Of a stretch of DNA of 12,126 nt, positions 8,570 to 12,126 are shown piece by piece (within the stretch, counting starts at the first letter, position 1; the number at the start of each line of letters is the position of its first letter). The DNA comes from Larix sibirica. Taxonomy: Eukaryota; Streptophyta; Pinopsida; Pinales; Pinaceae. Under the pieces are notes generated by a model. The model was given only the letters and a program-made list of their open reading frames with translations, had not been told where the DNA came from and did no database searches. The DNA lies in NCBI GenBank assembly GCA_004151065.3, contig NWUY0300013587.1, forward strand, positions 74,291 to 86,416. Reading direction: 5' to 3'. A program made the position numbers and the translations under genes.

Positions 8570-10052
8570 TGGGTAACCTTATTTGATTCAAAAAAGGCCG
8601 CCCTGATCATCGGGTACTGGCCAGATTCGATGAGTTTCACTCCAATCTTTGCAATTCTTTGTTTGTTCGACTTGCAGCCCCGTTTCAATTCCTCCTCCGG
8701 GGATTTCCTTTTTCTCCCTTTGTGAGGATCCGAGGAAATCCCAAGCTGTTGGCTAGCTTTAGATTTGATGATTGCTTCTTGCAGAAGCTCTAATTTCCTG
8801 CGCGTGACATGCCCCGTACCCTTTTTGTTGCATTCTTTTTCGATCTCATCGAGGTCAAGTTCTCCCAGCTCCATTTCCTCATCCTCGTCTTCCTCCATAA
8901 CCACCAGTTGATTTTTAGATGGTGCTACTTGCAGCAATGGGATCTCTGCTTCCATCTCTATGTTTTCTTGATGGCTCTTCCCTTTGCTTTCAGCCTGGTC
9001 ATCCTCATCAACATCCTCCAGAATCTGAAAGGGGTTTTTGCCCTTGATCCCTTTCTCTCCTTTCTCCTTTCCTTTCTTCCGGTGATCCCCCAATCTATTC
9101 TTCCGCTTGTTATGCACTTAGGTAAATCCATCTTTATCCTTCCCACCCTCCTGGGCAGAATTGGAGGGAGGCGGAGCCTGAGTAGTCTTAGGGAAATTCC
9201 TTCCAAAGTGACCATATTCATGACATAGTCTACATCTGAATGGAATCTGTTCATAATCAAGAGGTTGGATCCATTCCCCATCTTCCCAATTCAAACTAAT
9301 TTCCTCAGGAAGTCTTTTGATAGATCTATGTAAACACAGATGCGAGCACAGGGAGTGTACCTTTGGATTTTGGTATGCTCTGCGACTTTAACAAACTCCC
9401 CCAAGGTATTTCCAATATCTTGCAAGATCTCCAGATCCCAATATTCATAAGGGAGAGAATAAAGCCTGATCTAGACTGGGGCAACTCTCATATCCTTTGT
9501 TTCTAGGTTAAACCTTTCTTTCCAAGGCCTAAGATACATACCCGAAGAGAGAAAGAAATAAGGGCCTCCCTCCAAAACCTTTTCCCTATCTTCCAGGTTG
9601 AAGAAGATAATTGAAAAGAACCCTTTGGCACCCAATTGAAGGTCATAATTCCCTTTTGGATTCCAAGTGGTCTTGATCCATCGAACCTGATCCTTCTCTC
9701 GTAGCCAAATCCCTACAAACTTGCCGATCAGAGCTTTCTCCTTCCATTGCTCGACCCTCTCTCTGATTTTATCAGATTTGACATGGATAGCAGCAATAGT
9801 GAGGGTTTTGGGGAGGCAACCCCCCTGGCCCGATCTCTTTTTCCTCCCTGCCTCCGATCCGTTTGAGCCATCTAAACCCATGTCCTCATCCCTTGCCGAA
9901 ATCGAAGGTCCAGAGGACGGGGTTGGCATGCTTACCCTGTGCGTCAACAGGGTGGCCAAACCCACTGTGCCTTCCTGCCTGCAACCTGCCGGCGACGAGT
10001 GCGGAACTGGTGTAACACCAAACCCTTCAAACCCTAGCTGTCAACCCAACAT
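8566..10052 (-). pseudogene. LINE ORF1 (nucleic-acid-binding protein), broken
   Basis: In L1-type elements ORF1 protein coats the element RNA and has chaperone activity; that role is inferred from the family. An ATG at 10050-10052 opens the frame but is followed by TGA at 10041-10043. The next in-frame ATG is at 9927-9929. From about 9870 the frame encodes a DUF4283 (RRM-like) domain, with KTLTIAAIHVKSDKIRERVE near its start and LYSLPYEYWDLEIL near its end. A TAG at 9471-9473 sits where the family has Trp (PVW.RLYSLP). A one-base loss in AAAA (9315-9318) shifts the frame. The zinc knuckle CRLCHEYGHFGRNF (9193-9234) has Phe (TTC) in place of the last Cys. A TAA at 9118-9120 follows. The tail (9117-8566) is Lys/Arg-rich with an acidic stretch, EEDEDEEMELGELDLDE, and ends in TGA overlapping the ORF2 ATG. 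Ancestral length is about 495 codons. Confidence 0.85.
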
Positions 10053-10100
10053 TCCCCGCTCCCTCCCTTAGCTCCAATTTTTAACAACTATTTTTCGTGC
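10053..10100 (-). other. Short LINE leader and 5' junction
   Basis: Between the first ORF1 ATG and the tandem repeats lie fewer than 50 bases. The part next to ORF1 is purine-rich on the minus strand (GGAGCTAAGGGAGGGAGCGGGG) and gives way to AT-rich DNA at about 10075-10085. The LINE therefore has either a very short 5' UTR or a truncated one. No promoter motif is recognised. Confidence 0.4.
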
Positions 10101-10154
10101 ATAAGTGTTATGACGTTGGAAGATAGTTTTTCCATCATTATTAAAAACACTTAT
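10101..10154. repeat. Foldback at the start of tandem unit 1
   Basis: ATAAGTGTT (10101-10109) pairs with AACACTTAT (10146-10154). Inside, ATGA (10110-10113) can pair with TCAT (10135-10138), and TGGAA (10117-10121) with TTCCA (10130-10134). Together these give a 54-base interrupted stem. Confidence 0.65.
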
Positions 10155-10451
10155 CCTTGGCGTCTTGAAAGGTGGTTCGATAAGTTGCAAACATCCCCAC
10201 CATTATAGACAATATTTTTTAATGGTACTCTTGAAATATTAAATATTAAAAATTATTTGTTATTTATAATTTGGAAGTTTTTAATGATAGTATACTTCAT
10301 ATAATTGCAATGATAGGAACATATATTGTGAAAAAAAAAATCAACTTGTGGAGTTGTTACCAAAAAGCAACTTGAGAGAATTTATATTTGAGTGAGACTG
10401 TGAAAAATCTAAACATAGGAGGATTTAACCAAGTACTAGTAGAAGATATGA

Positions 10452-10513
10452 ATAAGTGTTATGAAGTTGGTAGGTGGTTTTACCATCATTCTTCATTATT
10501 AAAAAAAACTTAT
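10452..10513. repeat. Foldback at the start of tandem unit 2
   Basis: ATAAGT (10452-10457) pairs with ACTTAT (10508-10513), ATGAAG (10461-10466) with CTTCAT (10491-10496), and TGGTA (10468-10472) with TACCA (10481-10485). The inner stem occupies the same place as that of unit 1 but has T-A where unit 1 has A-T, changed on both sides. Confidence 0.65.
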
Positions 10514-10800
10514 CCTCAGCTTCTTGAAAAATGGTTCGGTAGGTTGCAAACATCCCCACCATTATAGAGCATATTTTCTGAGGGCACTCTTGAAATATTA
10601 AATATTAAATTAGTCATTATTTATAATTTGGAAGTTTTCAATGATAGTATACCTCATATATTTGCAATGGTAGGAACATATATTGTGAAACAAATTAAAG
10701 GCCAACTTGTGGAGTTTCTATTAGAAAGCAACGTGAGAGAATTTATATATGAGTGAGAATGTGAAAAGTCTGAACTTAAGAGAATTTAACCAAGTGCCTA

Positions 10801-11779
10801 GTATATTATTTATGACCCAACTATCTCAAAAGAATCATGAAATCCAATATCTAGGTTGGTTATAGTGGAAATCAAACAATGGTGCATTCAACAGGGATGT
10901 TATATTTTGATTGTTTGGTTAGATAGAAATGACAATGTTTCTTAATGAATCTTGAATCTTATGGATATGCCACTCTTTGTACTAGAATTTTTTGACACCT
11001 AAAAATGTAAATAAAATATAAGGTTTTTTACAAATAAGAAATCAAAACTCATATTATTTATCTTAATGGTTTTAATTCTAATTTTGAAGTTAATCATGGA
11101 TGGGTTTAGGTTACTAGGTTCAAATTTTCTAGCATCTAGGATTCTTGTAGTCATGGATTAGTTACAAATTGTACTAAATTTATATTATTTTTCTCATGTA
11201 GGTTTCACTTTTGGATTCTAGATCGATTTGGACTATTAACCGTGGAATATTCATTTAGATGTGAAACAATGACCGTGGAAAGAAAACATCAAAACAAAGG
11301 GATGTATTATCATACTTCCAAGAGACTCAATCCAAAAATCAGCATTTTCTTGATGATTCAAGCTCTTCTCAGCAACCCATCAATGAGAGAGATGTCAACT
11401 CTTCTAAGAATGCATTTGATATCCATATATTGGATGATAAAATANNCAAGGAGAAATCTATTATCAGATGGAAATATTATAAGGAATGTCGACATGTCAA
11501 ATATGGAGATGGATATAATAAATACTTAATAAGTAGTAGAAAAATTGAGGCAAGTGGAGGAACCATCGTGTCTCTATTTAGAAAGACAATGGAAATATTT
11601 TTTTTATCCAAGACGATGCAATTAAGCACCGTATTTGGGATATTATCTAGAGGTTGTCCTATGATATATTATCCTTATTACAAGAACTATATATATTTTC
11701 TTGAAGTGTCAAATTTTCCATATTATCATTGATCTATAACAAGTGGTTAGGAATGGGAAAATATCTGCTCAAGTAGAAA
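10801..11779. other. AT-rich stretch, no recognisable gene
   Basis: Plus-strand frames of about 95-100 codons occur near 11242-11529 and 11430-11732, but they overlap each other, contain the two unknown bases at 11445-11446 and show no family motif. They could be decayed upstream parts of the hAT-like element that follows. I see no promoter, RNA gene or repeat that can be named. Confidence 0.45.
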
Positions 11780-12126
11780 AATGATGATTTGAAAGAGAAG
11801 ATTGCAAATGCTAGGTTTTTTCACTGTCTTTGGATGAAGTCACCAACTATTGATAATACTTCGTGGATATGCATGAGAATTTAAATGGTTAATGATAATA
11901 GTATCCATTCATGTTTACTTGGGATTCATAAAATCAAGGATAATTCTACGACTGGAAATATTTATGAACCCATTCTCAAGACTTTGAAGAAAAATGGTGG
12001 TATGGATCATTTAATGATCACAAACAAATTGGTATGTGTTGGAGAAAATGGGTCATCAATCATGCAAGGACAAAGGAATGGATTTGTGTTAAACTACAAC
12101 TATTAGCTTCACCATTTATGATTAGT
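11780..12126 (+). pseudogene. hAT-like (DUF4371-type) transposase fragment, broken, runs off the right edge
   Basis: hAT-superfamily transposases cut and paste DNA through an RNase H-fold DDE core. The pieces here are KEKIANARFF (from 11792), then after a one-base loss in T6 (11816-11821) SLSLDEVT, which holds the likely first catalytic Asp. After a one-base gain (about 11845) comes TIDNTSWICM, then TAA at 11882-11884, then MVNDNS, an IYEPILKTLKKNGGMDHLMI segment and KLVCVGENGSSIMQGQRNG. After another one-base loss in TTT (about 12083-12085) the frame reads CVKLQLLASPFMIS to the window end. The VGENGSSIMQG block normally reads like VGADGASVMQG, so the second acidic residue is Asn here. The assignment rests on recalled family motifs. 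The copy is inactive. Confidence 0.65.

Larger units (their letters stand above)
3600..10080 (-). mobile_element. L1-type plant LINE with RNase H domain, near full length, degenerate
   Basis: The element reads right to left. ORF1 (RRM-like DUF4283 plus CCHC knuckle) is followed by ORF2 with APE endonuclease, reverse transcriptase, zf-RVT, RNase H and a C-terminal tail. This domain order is that of plant L1-clade non-LTR retrotransposons that carry an RNase H. The 5' boundary is set near 10080 because the GC-richer leader gives way to AT-rich DNA there and ORF1 begins by about 10052. The 3' boundary is uncertain (3600, or as far as about 3297). I found no convincing target-site duplication. 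Multiple stops and single-base frameshifts make the copy non-autonomous and old. An N at 3700 marks one unresolved base in the element. Confidence 0.9.
10101..10800 (+). repeat. Tandem direct repeat, two units of about 350-360 bp
   Basis: Unit 1 (10101-10450) and unit 2 (10452-10800) begin with ATAAGTGTTATGA and run in parallel to AATTTAACCAAGT near their ends. The offset is 351 bases at the start and 361 at the end, so small indels separate them. By eye about four in five positions agree. Shared blocks include GTTGCAAACATCCCCACC, CTCTTGAAATATTAAATATT, TTTATAATTTGGAAGTTTT and GGAACATATATTGTGAAA. No coding sequence is recognised. The first unit starts about 20 bases from the LINE 5' end. The divergence suggests an old duplication or two units of a larger satellite-like array. 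Confidence 0.85.

Noticed and set aside
8958-9281. Minus-strand 107-codon frame over the ORF1 knuckle region
   Set aside because: The zinc knuckle and the Lys-rich tail read in another frame; this Arg-rich peptide is a shadow.
3280-10110. Target-site duplication of the LINE
   Set aside because: I compared 10070-10110 with 3280-3600 by eye and found only chance matches of six bases or fewer, such as CAACTA.
11242-11732. Two overlapping plus-strand frames as a host gene
   Set aside because: They contain undefined bases, overlap in different frames and show no known domain.
1-12126. CRISPR array, tRNA, rRNA or a bacterial-type operon
   Set aside because: No regularly spaced identical repeats, cloverleaf or rRNA-like blocks were seen, and all coding remnants are eukaryotic transposable-element types.

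Overview
This window looks like repeat-rich intergenic DNA from a seed plant, probably a gymnosperm. It is AT-rich outside one GC-richer block. The only recognisable coding sequence comes from decayed transposable elements: a plant L1-type LINE carrying an RNase H domain, a hAT-like (DUF4371-type) transposase fragment and a retrotransposon gag-like scrap. The gymnosperm assignment is an inference from the style of these elements and of the surrounding DNA. No intact host gene, tRNA, rRNA or CRISPR array was seen.

Bases 1-2450 are AT-rich DNA without a recognisable gene. They hold several short inverted and direct repeats. Bases 2458-2805 (+) encode a broken gag-like stretch that ends in a zinc-knuckle motif. 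Bases 2806-3600 hold nothing assignable except a TTTA run that reads as an AATAAA-rich tail on the minus strand.

The centre, about 3600-10080 on the minus strand, is one nearly full-length L1-type LINE. Reading right to left it has a very short 5' leader, then ORF1 (DUF4283/RRM-like domain, CCHC knuckle, basic and acidic tail). ORF1 stop and ORF2 start share the four bases ATGA. ORF2 follows with an APE-type endonuclease, reverse transcriptase, zf-RVT segment, RNase H domain and a coding-like C-terminal tail. Both ORFs are dead. By hand I count about 14 in-frame stops and at least five single-base frameshifts. The domain order is complete, so the copy was once close to full length.

The right part holds a tandem direct repeat of two units of about 350-360 bp (10101-10800). 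Each unit begins with a foldback, and one foldback base pair has changed on both sides between the units. A stretch of AT-rich DNA without assignable genes follows, and then a decayed hAT-like transposase fragment (about 11780 to the right edge, +) that continues beyond the window.

In its prime the LINE would have worked by target-primed reverse transcription: ORF1 protein binds the element RNA, the endonuclease nicks DNA, the reverse transcriptase copies the RNA, and the RNase H could remove the RNA strand. This copy cannot encode any of these proteins intact.
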